From NCBI RefSeq assembly GCF_004348825.1, contig NZ_SMJU01000014.1, positions 1 to 42,806 on the forward strand: a stretch of DNA of 42,806 nucleotides. Reading direction: 5' to 3'. The notes beneath the pieces are model-generated. The model searched no databases, was not told where the DNA came from, and was given only the letters and a program-made list of their open reading frames with translations. Shown one piece after another: positions 7,704 through 16,600 of the stretch. The DNA comes from Arundinibacter roseus. Its GTDB lineage: Bacteria > Bacteroidota > Bacteroidia > Cytophagales > Spirosomataceae. Both the position numbers and the translations under genes were made by a program. Each line of letters begins with the position of its first letter. Position 1 is the stretch's first letter.

Positions 7704-9665
7704 TTAATCTTCTTTGGGCAGTCTCAACAAAAACGTTGTACTATTTCCTTCTTTGCTTTCCACACCGATCGAGATTTTTGCCTGTTTTGCAAAGGTACTG
7801 ACGATAATCAGGCCCAGGCCGAGATTGTCTTGCTTGGGTTGGAACCGCTGGGGAGTAGCCAACACCTCTCTGACCAATTGTAGTTGGGTGTCCGTCAGGC
7901 CTTTGCCCGTGTCGCTGATGAGAATATGGACTTCATTTGACTCGGTGACGGGTATTAGTTCGACTGACACGCTGCCTTGTGCAGGGGTGTGTTGGGTGGC
8001 ATTATCAATGAGGTTGCGCAAAATGAGGTTGAGGGCGTTGGAATCTGTATAAACTGCCAGGTCGGCAGGGCAAGTGAGCGTTAAATTCACCCCTTTGAGG
8101 GCGGCCACCGTCCCATATACCGATAGTAAATCTTCCAGGAGAGGCCGCAGGGCGAAAGTGGTGAAGTTGGGCATTAAACTTCCTTTCTGCGACAACGCCC
8201 AGTACATCAGATTGTCGAGCATTTGTCGGATGTAGAGTCCTGATTGGTCAATGGAACGCGAAAGTTTGATGATGGACTGTTGGTCGCCGCGTTGAAGGAG
8301 TTTACTGAATACCTCGCTGAGGCCGTAAAATGCGTGTAACGGTCGGCGAAGGTCGTGGGCAATGATTCGGATAAACTCATCGCGGAGTTGCACAAGGGCA
8401 TTGAGCCGGGCGTTAGACTGTCGTAAGCGCACCCCCAAATAGGTCAATGCCGCAGCGACCAGCACGGCAATACCCAGTAAGGTGAGGATGAAGCGATTTC
8501 GGTTTTCAATTTGGGTTTGCCGGAGACTCAGTTCGGCAATTTGTTTTTGTTTATTTTCAGCCTGAAACTCGATCAATTTTTGATTGCGCTCAATGTTGTA
8601 AATCGTATCTTTTATCGAAAGCATACTATCTGCATACAGCATTGCTTCCTGATACCGTCCACGACGGCTTAATTCATTTTTGAATGAATTGTAAAGACCT
8701 TGATAATTATAAGGGAAATTTTTTTGGGGAAATACACGAATCAAGGTGGATAATTTTTGGCATAAGGCCAATTTTTCATCATACCGATTTAAGGAACCGC
8801 AATCGTTGATTAAATTCTGTGTATATACGGCAGTGAGGTAGAATTGGTCGGGTTTGAGTTGTGTTAAAATCTCTTTATTGATTGCATAAGAAGCCGCATA
8901 TTCTCCCCGGTAGTAGTGGATAACAGCAATATATCCTTTGAACGCTGTCCAGGCGTATTTACATTGCGGGTGACTTTCGATATATTTTAGGGTGTTTTGA
9001 TACGATTGTAAAAGAGAGTCCTGATTGGTACCGGGCTTTAGGGCCTGGTAATAATAGGCCGCACTTTCCACGGCAATAAAATCGTGCATGTCAAAACGAG
9101 CCTTCAATAGTTGCCTTGCTCTGAGCAGATAATCCTGGGCAGCATATTGATCTCCTTTGTTCCTATGTGCAATTGTGTAGTTAATATTTACTAATCTTGT
9201 AAGTGCAGCGATCATACCAGAGGTATCTTTTGAGATTTCGCAATCTTCCAACAATTGCAAAGCGTTTTTGAAGTCAGACTTGACCCAAACGGCGGCAAGT
9301 GATTTTCCCAATGGATGGTTGAGGCGTTGGGCAAGTTGGCGTATGTCGGTGGTGTCACGGTTTTTTTTTTCTGGATAAGTAAAAGGATAGGTTCTATTGA
9401 GCCTTATCAAATTCTTCAATCGTTCCTGGGTGGGTTGTGGGTGGGTTTTGAGCCAATTTTCGAGGCTGTCCACGTTGTTGGTTTGGTAGGTATCCGAAAA
9501 ACGGAACGTTTGAGCCGTGGCCTGACCAACAGGCTGCACGTACATGAGTAATAGAAGAAGAATAGCACGGCCTTTCTTCAAAAATAACTTAGAAAACTGA
9601 ACAGCTTTTGGGAAGGTGAATCGAAAAGACATCGTCAACGGTCTTTCGGCAATTTGTAGATTCAT
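7704..9665 (-). CDS. Membrane sensor histidine kinase with periplasmic TPR-like region (HisKA + HATPase_c)
   Basis: 653 residues. An N-terminal export/TM segment (about 33-52, RAILLLLLMYVQPVGQATAQ) is followed by a helical, TPR-like sensor region (about 60-350), a coiled-coil stretch, and a transmembrane helix at 391-413. The cytoplasmic kinase comes next: HisKA with His437 in IIAHDLRRPLHAF, N-box NLIDNATQH (551-559), G1 DTGKGL (585-590) and G2 NLGLGL (about 614-619). All catalytic boxes are intact. The C-terminus lacks a receiver domain. It lies 150 bases downstream of the LytTR response regulator on the same strand, so the two very probably form a two-component pair. The ligand is unknown. 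An internal Met at residue 12 is an alternative start. Confidence 0.92.
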   Translation of the reverse strand: MNLQIAERPLTMSFRFTFPKAVQFSKLFLKKGRAILLLLLMYVQPVGQATAQTFRFSDTYQTNNVDSLENWLKTHPQPTQERLKNLIRLNRTYPFTYPEKKNRDTTDIRQLAQRLNHPLGKSLAAVWVKSDFKNALQLLEDCEISKDTSGMIAALTRLVNINYTIAHRNKGDQYAAQDYLLRARQLLKARFDMHDFIAVESAAYYYQALKPGTNQDSLLQSYQNTLKYIESHPQCKYAWTAFKGYIAVIHYYRGEYAASYAINKEILTQLKPDQFYLTAVYTQNLINDCGSLNRYDEKLALCQKLSTLIRVFPQKNFPYNYQGLYNSFKNELSRRGRYQEAMLYADSMLSIKDTIYNIERNQKLIEFQAENKQKQIAELSLRQTQIENRNRFILTLLGIAVLVAAALTYLGVRLRQSNARLNALVQLRDEFIRIIAHDLRRPLHAFYGLSEVFSKLLQRGDQQSIIKLSRSIDQSGLYIRQMLDNLMYWALSQKGSLMPNFTTFALRPLLEDLLSVYGTVAALKGVNLTLTCPADLAVYTDSNALNLILRNLIDNATQHTPAQGSVSVELIPVTESNEVHILISDTGKGLTDTQLQLVREVLATPQRFQPKQDNLGLGLIIVSTFAKQAKISIGVESKEGNSTTFLLRLPKED

Positions 9666-9815
9666 AGCGAGTCGGGTAAACTTTATAGAATAGAGGGTTC
9701 CCCTCAGGGAAAAAGGTAGGGTTCAGCGAAACACCAACCTGGACTGCTCCTTTGGGGGAAGTCATGATTGTTGGTATGAAAAAAAATGGTCAGTGCCCGA
9801 AGGAGACTAGTAACA

Positions 9816-10505
9816 TCAGGAACGCTTGTAAAAAGCGTCAATGAAAGCCCTGCGATAACTACGCCCAATGTCGAAGGTTTTTTGGCGAATCACGACGATA
9901 TTTTTATACAGGTCGATGTGGTCAATGTAGTCAATATTGATGATTACCGATTTATGAATTCTGATAAAATGGTGATCTAGTGAAGGAATTATGGCCGGAA
10001 ACGACATTTTTTGTACATAAATACGATCATTCGTTTTTATGCTTGAATAATTCTGATTCACCTCAATCCACCAAATTTCGTTCAGGGGAATGCTTTTCTT
10101 TGTGGCATACCGAATCGGCACTTCCAACGTAGCAATTTCCCGGCCCTTAAAAGTTCGTAGGGCGTTCTGAACAGCAGCCTGCAGGGTTAACTGGTGAAAA
10201 GGCTTTACATGAAAGCTAGAAGTCTCCAATTGGAGGGCGTGTTCAAGATGCATTTTTTCAGCAAATTCCGTGATGAAAAGAATAGGACAGCTGACGGGAT
10301 TATCCCTAAAATAGTCGTAGGACAATCCATCAGGTAGCCTTACATCAGCGATAATATAATCAGGCTGAAACCGGGCAAGCCTGCAGGCGGCCTCGGATAA
10401 GCTACTGGAAATCTGAGGATTGTCGCCCCAATCTTCGACCGTAAGTTGCATTTTGATTTGCCAAATAGGATCATCTTCCAGAATTAATGCATGAGCGTGT
10501 GCCAT
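9816..10505 (-). CDS. LytTR-family response regulator
   Basis: 229 residues. The N-terminal receiver domain (1-115) has the acidic pocket EDD (10-12), phospho-acceptor Asp54 in IIADVRLPDG, Thr79 in LFITE and Lys101 in HVKPFH, so it should be phosphorylatable. The C-terminal LytTR DNA-binding domain (about 125-228) carries IWWIEVNQNYSSI and the typical FIRIHKSVIINIDYID. LytTR regulators bind direct repeats upstream of target promoters and often control extracellular products. It precedes the HisKA kinase on the same strand and is divergent from the small LuxR-type gene at 10870, sharing a 364-base AT-rich intergenic region. Confidence 0.92.
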   Translation of the reverse strand: MAHAHALILEDDPIWQIKMQLTVEDWGDNPQISSSLSEAACRLARFQPDYIIADVRLPDGLSYDYFRDNPVSCPILFITEFAEKMHLEHALQLETSSFHVKPFHQLTLQAAVQNALRTFKGREIATLEVPIRYATKKSIPLNEIWWIEVNQNYSSIKTNDRIYVQKMSFPAIIPSLDHHFIRIHKSVIINIDYIDHIDLYKNIVVIRQKTFDIGRSYRRAFIDAFYKRS

Positions 10506-10869
10506 CTTTATGTAGTATATTAAGGAGAGTTTATTGCCTAAATTTAAGAGAATTCGTGCAAAGCAGAAGTAAAACTGGATAAATTATGCTCAAAAATTGA
10601 TATAAAATTGATTTATCTCCAACAAGTATACTTTTCCACGCAGTTCATCACATTTTGTATGAAAACTACAAAAAAATCAACCACCTTGCTACCCGTTTAA
10701 AATCCTTGTTACACTGCTTAACAAACTAGGTATCAAGTAAAATGTACACAATACGTGTACTAAATTTAGCCTACTTCATGTATCTTCTTACTAGTAAAAT
10801 ATTTTATTGGATTTTATACTTAACTATTGTTCAACCAACACTCACTAAATAACTCACCTCACAATTATT
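10506..10869. promoter_or_regulatory. Divergent promoter region between LytTR regulator and small LuxR-type gene
   Basis: This 364-base AT-rich gap must hold promoters for both flanking genes. I see no open frame in it. The only clear structure is a palindrome, GTACAC-AATAC-GTGTAC, at 10744-10760. Its 6-bp arms and dyad spacing are compatible with a dimeric regulator site, 110 bases upstream of the LuxR-type start. Confidence 0.5.
10744..10760. promoter_or_regulatory. Candidate dyad operator GTACAC-N5-GTGTAC
   Basis: A perfect 6-bp inverted repeat with a 5-base spacer in the divergent region. It could bind the LuxR-type or LytTR regulator. There is no second copy in this window that I could find, so the assignment is weak. 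Confidence 0.35.
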
Positions 10870-11304
10870 ATGAATCATCAACTTAAAACAGGAACACGGG
10901 CTATTACCCTCCATTTAAGCAGCGATATCGGGCTTGATCATCTACTTGAAGCGCTTCAGCCTACTTTTAATATCCTGATCAGGGAGCCAAATCTGTTCGA
11001 TTTGCAGGCGAAAGAGGTCAATACTCATGGAATTGAGGACGATTCTTATGATCAGATCAACAGAAATTACAAATTACCAGTAGAAAAAGAAGTGAAAAAA
11101 AAGCCGCTCAGCCCAAAAGAACTACAAATTCTGGAACTGATCTCGAAAGGCCAATCATACGAACAAGTCGCTGAAAATTTGAATATGAATATTAATGGAA
11201 TCCGATATTACATCAAAAAGGTATACCAAAAACTAAATGTAAACAATTCCCGCGAAGCAGCATATATCTACTCTACAAGTCTATCGCAAAAGAAATACTC
11301 TTAG
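10870..11304 (+). CDS. Small LuxR-type HTH regulator without receiver domain (copy 1)
   Basis: 144 residues from ATG. The C-terminal LuxR/GerE helix-turn-helix (about 78-138) reads LSPKELQILELISKGQSYEQ, then NGIRYYIKKVYQKLNV and NSREAAYIY. Instead of a receiver it has a short N-terminal region of about 75 residues (AITLHLSSDIGLDHLLEALQ, PTFNILIREPNLFDL). A second copy at 24160 has a clearly related N-terminus, so this is a small family with its own N-terminal domain. It has no phospho-acceptor signature. The gene converges on the giant surface-protein gene at 11801-19000 across a hairpin terminator. Control of that or other surface genes is inferred from the duplicated arrangement. Confidence 0.85.
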   Translation: MNHQLKTGTRAITLHLSSDIGLDHLLEALQPTFNILIREPNLFDLQAKEVNTHGIEDDSYDQINRNYKLPVEKEVKKKPLSPKELQILELISKGQSYEQVAENLNMNINGIRYYIKKVYQKLNVNNSREAAYIYSTSLSQKKYS

Positions 11305-11456
11305 TTTTTGCTTGTCCATAGAGCTAAGTTATTGATTATGAACAGTAAAAAATCAGAACAAAGTGCTCGGCCCCTGTTTTGTAACAGCCGTTTGTTCAAT
11401 TCTAGTGCTCTTACTAAGAGCTCATCAAGAAAACTTCGTCATTGTTATTCATGACC

Positions 11457-11604
11457 TTATTGATGAGTGAATTGAAATGTAAATAATTTTGAATGTCAGG
11501 CTGAGCGAAGTCGAAGCCCGCCGGCAGACTGGCTTCGACTTCGCTCAGCCTGACAAATTCCTAAACTTTATACTTTCTTTACAAATCTACTCACGTATCA
11601 ATAA
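11457..11604 (+). mobile_element. MITE-like palindromic element, copy A
   Basis: The 148-base element starts TTATTGATGAGTGAATTG and ends with the imperfect inverse (TTTACAAATCTACTCACG, then TATCAATAA). Its core is a long hairpin, GTCAGGCTGAGCGAAG ... CTTCGCTCAGCCTGAC. Copies B (21827) and C (23913) share the ends and the stem but lie in the opposite orientation. There is no coding capacity. I could not identify a clear target-site duplication. Confidence 0.75.
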
Positions 11605-11680
11605 TACCCTGGTTTGGAGGTCAGGCAACAATGGACATGTAACCCAATTTCCTAAAAAAGATAATAAAAGATAACCCTAT

Positions 11681-11750
11681 CAAAAAAAGAAGAGGCTGTT
11701 TCAGAATGGAATCGTATCAATTCCACTCCAAAACAGCCTCTTTTTTTTGA
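11681..11750. terminator. Bidirectional terminator between LuxR-type gene copy 1 and giant surface gene 1
   Basis: AAGAGGCTGTTT at 11690-11701 pairs with AAACAGCCTC plus TT at 11731-11742, with an inner GGAAT/ATTCC helix. A-runs and T-runs flank it on both sides, as expected for a terminator serving two convergent genes. Confidence 0.85.
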
Positions 11751-11800
11751 TTCTATTTTTTAAAATTGTCTCAGGACCTTTTTGTTAAACTAAATTTTGG

Positions 11801-13622
11801 TTACTTTTTAACCTTTCTAACGGTAAACGGCACACATATTTCTGCCGGGCAACAATCTTCTACTACCAGGATAATCGGGCAGCAGCCTTCGGCAGGGCAC
11901 GTGCCGGAAGTCGATGTGTAGGTGTACTCATAGCTTCCTAATTCGGTTTCGGTAGCCGTGTACGAATTACCCATAGCAACCTGTACCGGCTGTCCGCCCT
12001 GTGTCTTGCGGAACCATACTACTCCTGTGTACTGCAACGGTACGCTTAGTTCAAGGCTGCTACCCGCGCCTTTGCACAAGAGAACGGGCACCGTAAAGCA
12101 CTCACGGTCAATATCATCCTCCGTTTCATCGCCGTTGCCGGGCGTGCTGTCTACGTCGTCTTCGGTCATCTTCGTGATCTCAGCCGTGTTGAACCATACA
12201 CCGGCGGCGATTACTTTCACCCTGATTTGCAGACTTACGGTATCCCCTACCATCAGGCTATCGAAGCTCCATTTTTTGGTCAGTTGCGAGTAGCTTCCGA
12301 TGTCAGCGGTACTGCTCAGGTACTGAACTCCGGCGTTTAGTTCGTCGGTAACTTCAATGCCATGCGCCGTGGCTTCACCTTCGTTCCAAACCCGGATCGT
12401 GTAAGTCAGCGTTTCACCCAGCATCGCCAGATTTTTGTCAATTGCTTTGTCCAGCGCCAGGTCATAAACTTTATCGCAATTCAGACGAGTAACTACAATT
12501 GTATCGCTGCAATTGCCGTTGCTGATGATGAACGAGTAGGTAAAATCTTTGGTCGCCATGCCACTGATTTTGCCATCGGTCGTGATCATCGCCGGATTTC
12601 CAGCCGCTGCCGTCCAGGTAGCACCCGCTACCGCAGGCAGCGTCAGCGTGTCGAAGCAGGTCGTTTGGTCGGGTAGTTCAAGCACACCCCGGAAGACTAC
12701 CACCGTATCCGAACACGTACTGCCGAGCGTTGCATCCCGCAAAATGAATAGGTACACACCATTTTCATTCATGCCGCTTACCACTCCTGTTTGGGCAGCA
12801 ATACTTACACTAACCGGATTGGTTGCTGCACTAATCCATTCTTCACCAGCCGCAGCGTCAGGCAGATTAACAGACGTTGCAGGGTGACACACAAATACTT
12901 GTGCAGGTCCGGCATCGGGTTTGACACACACATCGGCACAGTCACGATAGGGAACCAGAATGCTTACATCCGTAAAGCAGTCATCCTTGCCGTTGAAGAT
13001 TCGGACAATGTAGGTCTGTCCGGTTGTCTGCACCGGGTTTGGCAGATTAGCTACGGTGATAGTCGATCCGGTTAACGCCGTTGCGGATGCATAGTTTGCC
13101 AGTCCGGCCACCGAAGTGGCGAAGCTGAATTTGTTTCCATCACTAATTCCGGTCACCACAAACGACGCATCATTTTGAGCCGTTTTGCCATCGCAGGTAG
13201 CCGCGGAGGCATCGGTTGCAGCAAACGTTGGCGCCACGCAGGGTGAAATCAAGCCCGCGTCAATTGTTGGGTTGTCTTTGTTTAAGCCCGTCAGCGTTGG
13301 ATCAAGTGTTACAACCGGCGAAAGTCCAGCGGTGGTAAAGTCGTTGTCGCTTGCGTCGTTTCCGATATTTTGCTTCGGTGAAATCAGGCACGAATCGGGA
13401 AGCGTGGTTACGTCAATCTGTACGATGTAATCGCCTTTACCCAGATTCGTAAAGCTATACGCTCCGTTTCCAGCGGTGGTCGTTGAGTCGAGCTTTGCTC
13501 CCGGTGCACCGCCAACGGCTGACCAAAGAATCACCTTCACACCATTCACTCCCGGCTCGCCTGCATCCTGCTGCCCGTTGTCGTTCAGGTCCTTCCAAAC
13601 AAAGTCGCCCAGGCTGCCCGTT
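11801..13622 (-). repeat. 3' cassette shared with giant surface gene 2
   Basis: From the stop codon upstream, this DNA matches 24649-26473. The offset is constant at 12848 bases for over 1.4 kb (stop, GTCGCCATGCC at 12553/25401, GTGAAATC at 13243/26091), so no indels occur there. It then shifts to 12851 inside the SdrD-B repeat because of a one-codon difference. Identity judged by eye is above 90 percent. Confidence 0.9.
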
Positions 13623-16600
13623 GGAACCAGGCAGTTTTGAGTCGTGGTGGTTGAGTCTTTGCAGCCATCAAGTGTTACAATGATTTTTACTGTTTCTCCC
13701 GATGGTACACCCGTTACGCTGTTTCCACTGACCGTCCCTTTATCGGCTGTCACCAACGCACCGGCGGTTGCGGTAAATGTAACGTCAAACGTAGTTCCTG
13801 CTACATTACAGGTTGTCCCTGTTACCGTAATACTCGGCTGAGGCTTAACGGTAACGGTTGCAATTGCTTCCCCTTCGCATCCATTCACCAAACAGGTGGC
13901 CGTGTAAGTGGTGGTTACGGCTGGGCTGACGGTTTTGATCAGGCCCGTCGTGGCGTCGTTCCAGGTTACGGTTCCGGCGCAGTTGGTCACGGTCAATGTG
14001 GCGCTTTCACCTATACAAATTTCGGGACTGTTCACCGTTGGTGTGGGCAGTGGGTTGACCGTTACGGTAACCGGTGCCGCCTGACTGGCACAGCCGCTTG
14101 CCGTGATTGTACATACAGCGTAGTAAGTGGTGGTCGTAGTTGGGCTAACGGTGAGGTTGCTCAGGGGGGTTGTCAGACCTGCGTCCGTAAACCAGGTAAC
14201 CGTACCGGCGGTGCACCCCGTTGCCGAAAGCACGCTGCTTTCACCCAAGCAAATGGTTGCAGGTGTAGCGGATGGTACGGGCGGCGTTACCACGGGGCAC
14301 TCACAGTTAAAAGTAACCGTGAGCGTGTCGGAACATCCGTCGAGTTCAGCGATGATTCGGACGGTTTCGCCGGAAGGCACACCCGTGACGCTGCTGCCGC
14401 TAACGGTTCCTTTGTCGGCAGTAACGGTAGCTCCGGCAGTGGCCGTGAAGTTGACGGTGTAGGTGGTTAAATCGCTGGCGCAAACCGGATTTCCGCTGCT
14501 GGTAATTTCTGGTTGCGGCTTAACGGTCACGGTTGCGGTGGTTTCTCCTTCGCATCCATTCACCAAACAGGTGGCAGTGTAGGTGGTGGTTACGGCTGGA
14601 CTGACGGTTTTGATCAGGCCCGTCGTGGCGTCGTTCCAGGTTACGGTTCCGGCGCAGTTGGTCACCGTAAGCGTGGCGCTTTCACCTACGCAAATTTCGG
14701 GACTGTTCACCGAAGGTGTAGGCAGCGGGTTGACCGTTACGGTAACCGGTGCCGCCTGACTGGCACAGCCGCTTGCCGTGATCGTACATACAGCGTAGTA
14801 AGTGGTGGTAGCAGTTGGGCTAACGGTGAGGTTGCTCAGGGGGGTTGTCAGACCTGCGTCCGTAAACCAGGTAACCGTACCGGCGGCGCATCCTGTTGCC
14901 GAAAGCACGCTGCTTTCACCCACGCATATGGTTGCAGGTGTAGCGGATGGTACGGGCGGCGTTACCACGGGGCACTCACAGTTAAAGGTAACCGTGAGCG
15001 TGTCGGAACATCCGTCGAGCTCAGCAATGATTCGGACGGTTTCGCCGGAAGGCACACCCGTGACGCTGCTGCCGCTTACTGTTCCCAGGTTGGCCGTAAT
15101 GGTGGCCCCGGCAGTAGCTGTGAAGTTGACGGTGTAGGTGGTTAAATCGCTGGCGCAAACCGGATTTCCGCTGCTGGTAATTTCTGGTTGCGGCTTAACG
15201 GTCACGGTTGCGGTGGTTTCTCCTTCGCATCCATTCACCAAACAGGTGGCAGTGTAGGTGGTCGTTACGGCTGGGCTGACGGTTTTGATCAGGCCCGTCG
15301 TGGCGTCGTTCCAGGTTACGGTTCCGGCGCAGTTGGTCACGGTCAGTGTGGCGCTTTCACCTACACAAATTTCGGGACTGTTCACCGTTGGTGTGGGCAA
15401 TGGGTTGACCGTTACGGTAACCGGTGCCGCCTGACTGGCACAGCCGCTGGCCGTGATTGTACATACAGCGTAGTAAGTGGTGGTCGCAGTTGGGCTAACG
15501 GTGAGGTTGCTCAGGGGGGTTGTCAGACCTGCGTCCGTAAACCAGGTAACCGTACCGGCGGTGCACCCCGTTGCCGAAAGCACGCTGCTTTCACCCAAGC
15601 AAATGGTTGCAGGTGTAGCGGATGGTACGGGCGGCGTTACCACGGGGCACTCACAGTTAAAAGTAACCGTGAGCGTGTCGGAGCATCCGTCGAGTTCAGC
15701 GATGATTCGGACGGTTTCGCCGGAAGGCACACCCGTGACGCTGCTGCCGCTAACGGTTCCTTTGTCGGCAGTAACGGTAGCTCCGGCAGTGGCCGTGAAG
15801 TTGACGGTGTAGGTGGTTAAATCGCTGGCGCAAACCGGATTTCCGCTGCTGGTAATTTCTGGCTGCGGCTTAACGGTCACGGTTGCGGTGGTTTCCCCTT
15901 CGCATCCATTCACCAAACAGGTGGCCGTGTAGGTGGTCGTTACAGCTGGGCTGACGGTTTTGATCAGGCCCGTCGTAGCGTCGTTCCAGGTTACGGTTCC
16001 CGCGCAGTTGGTTACGGTCAGTGTGGCGCTTTCACCTACGCAAATTTCGGGACTGTTCACCGTTGGTGTGGGCAATGGGTTGACTGTTAATATAACAAAT
16101 GCGGTATCAGCGCAGGTCGGTTCACCAGTCGTATTGACTACCACCGCATAGTATTTTGTACCAGCTGTAGCAAGTGCCGCGCCGGTGGGCGTGAAGCTTG
16201 AAGTTGTAGCAATGCTGGAACCCAAGGCAGCGCTCGTGGTATCAGCCAACGGGCCGAACCAATTGTATTCTACGCCGGTAGCAGGCGTGGCTGTGAAGGC
16301 TGTGGCTGTTCCACCTATGCAAATAGTTTGTGTTTTCGGATTAACGACAGCTACGGGTTTGACGCATTTCTCACATTCTACATTGGCTGATATAGCCGAG
16401 GCAACCGTGAATGACTGACCTGCTGGACTGATAGGAGAAATAATCTCTACTTTCACGGTAGTTGTCCCAACAGGTACATTCACCAACTTTAATTTTGGAA
16501 TAGCCAAACAGCATGTACCGAATGCAGGGTCAGAACCAGTGATGGTTGTGTCTTTTACAATTGTTCCTGCCGTCACTTTGATTTGAAGGAGGCGGCCATC

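Noticed and set aside
11489-11674. 61-codon frame across MITE copy A
   Set aside because: It is a translation of the palindromic element. The same words occur in non-coding copies B and C.
14127-15820. Long plus-strand open frames (110-210 codons) repeated inside giant gene 1, and similar ones at 24806-29722 in giant gene 2
   Set aside because: They are antisense shadows of the repeat arrays, recur with the array period, and have low-complexity products. The minus-strand frames carry recognisable domains and signal peptides.
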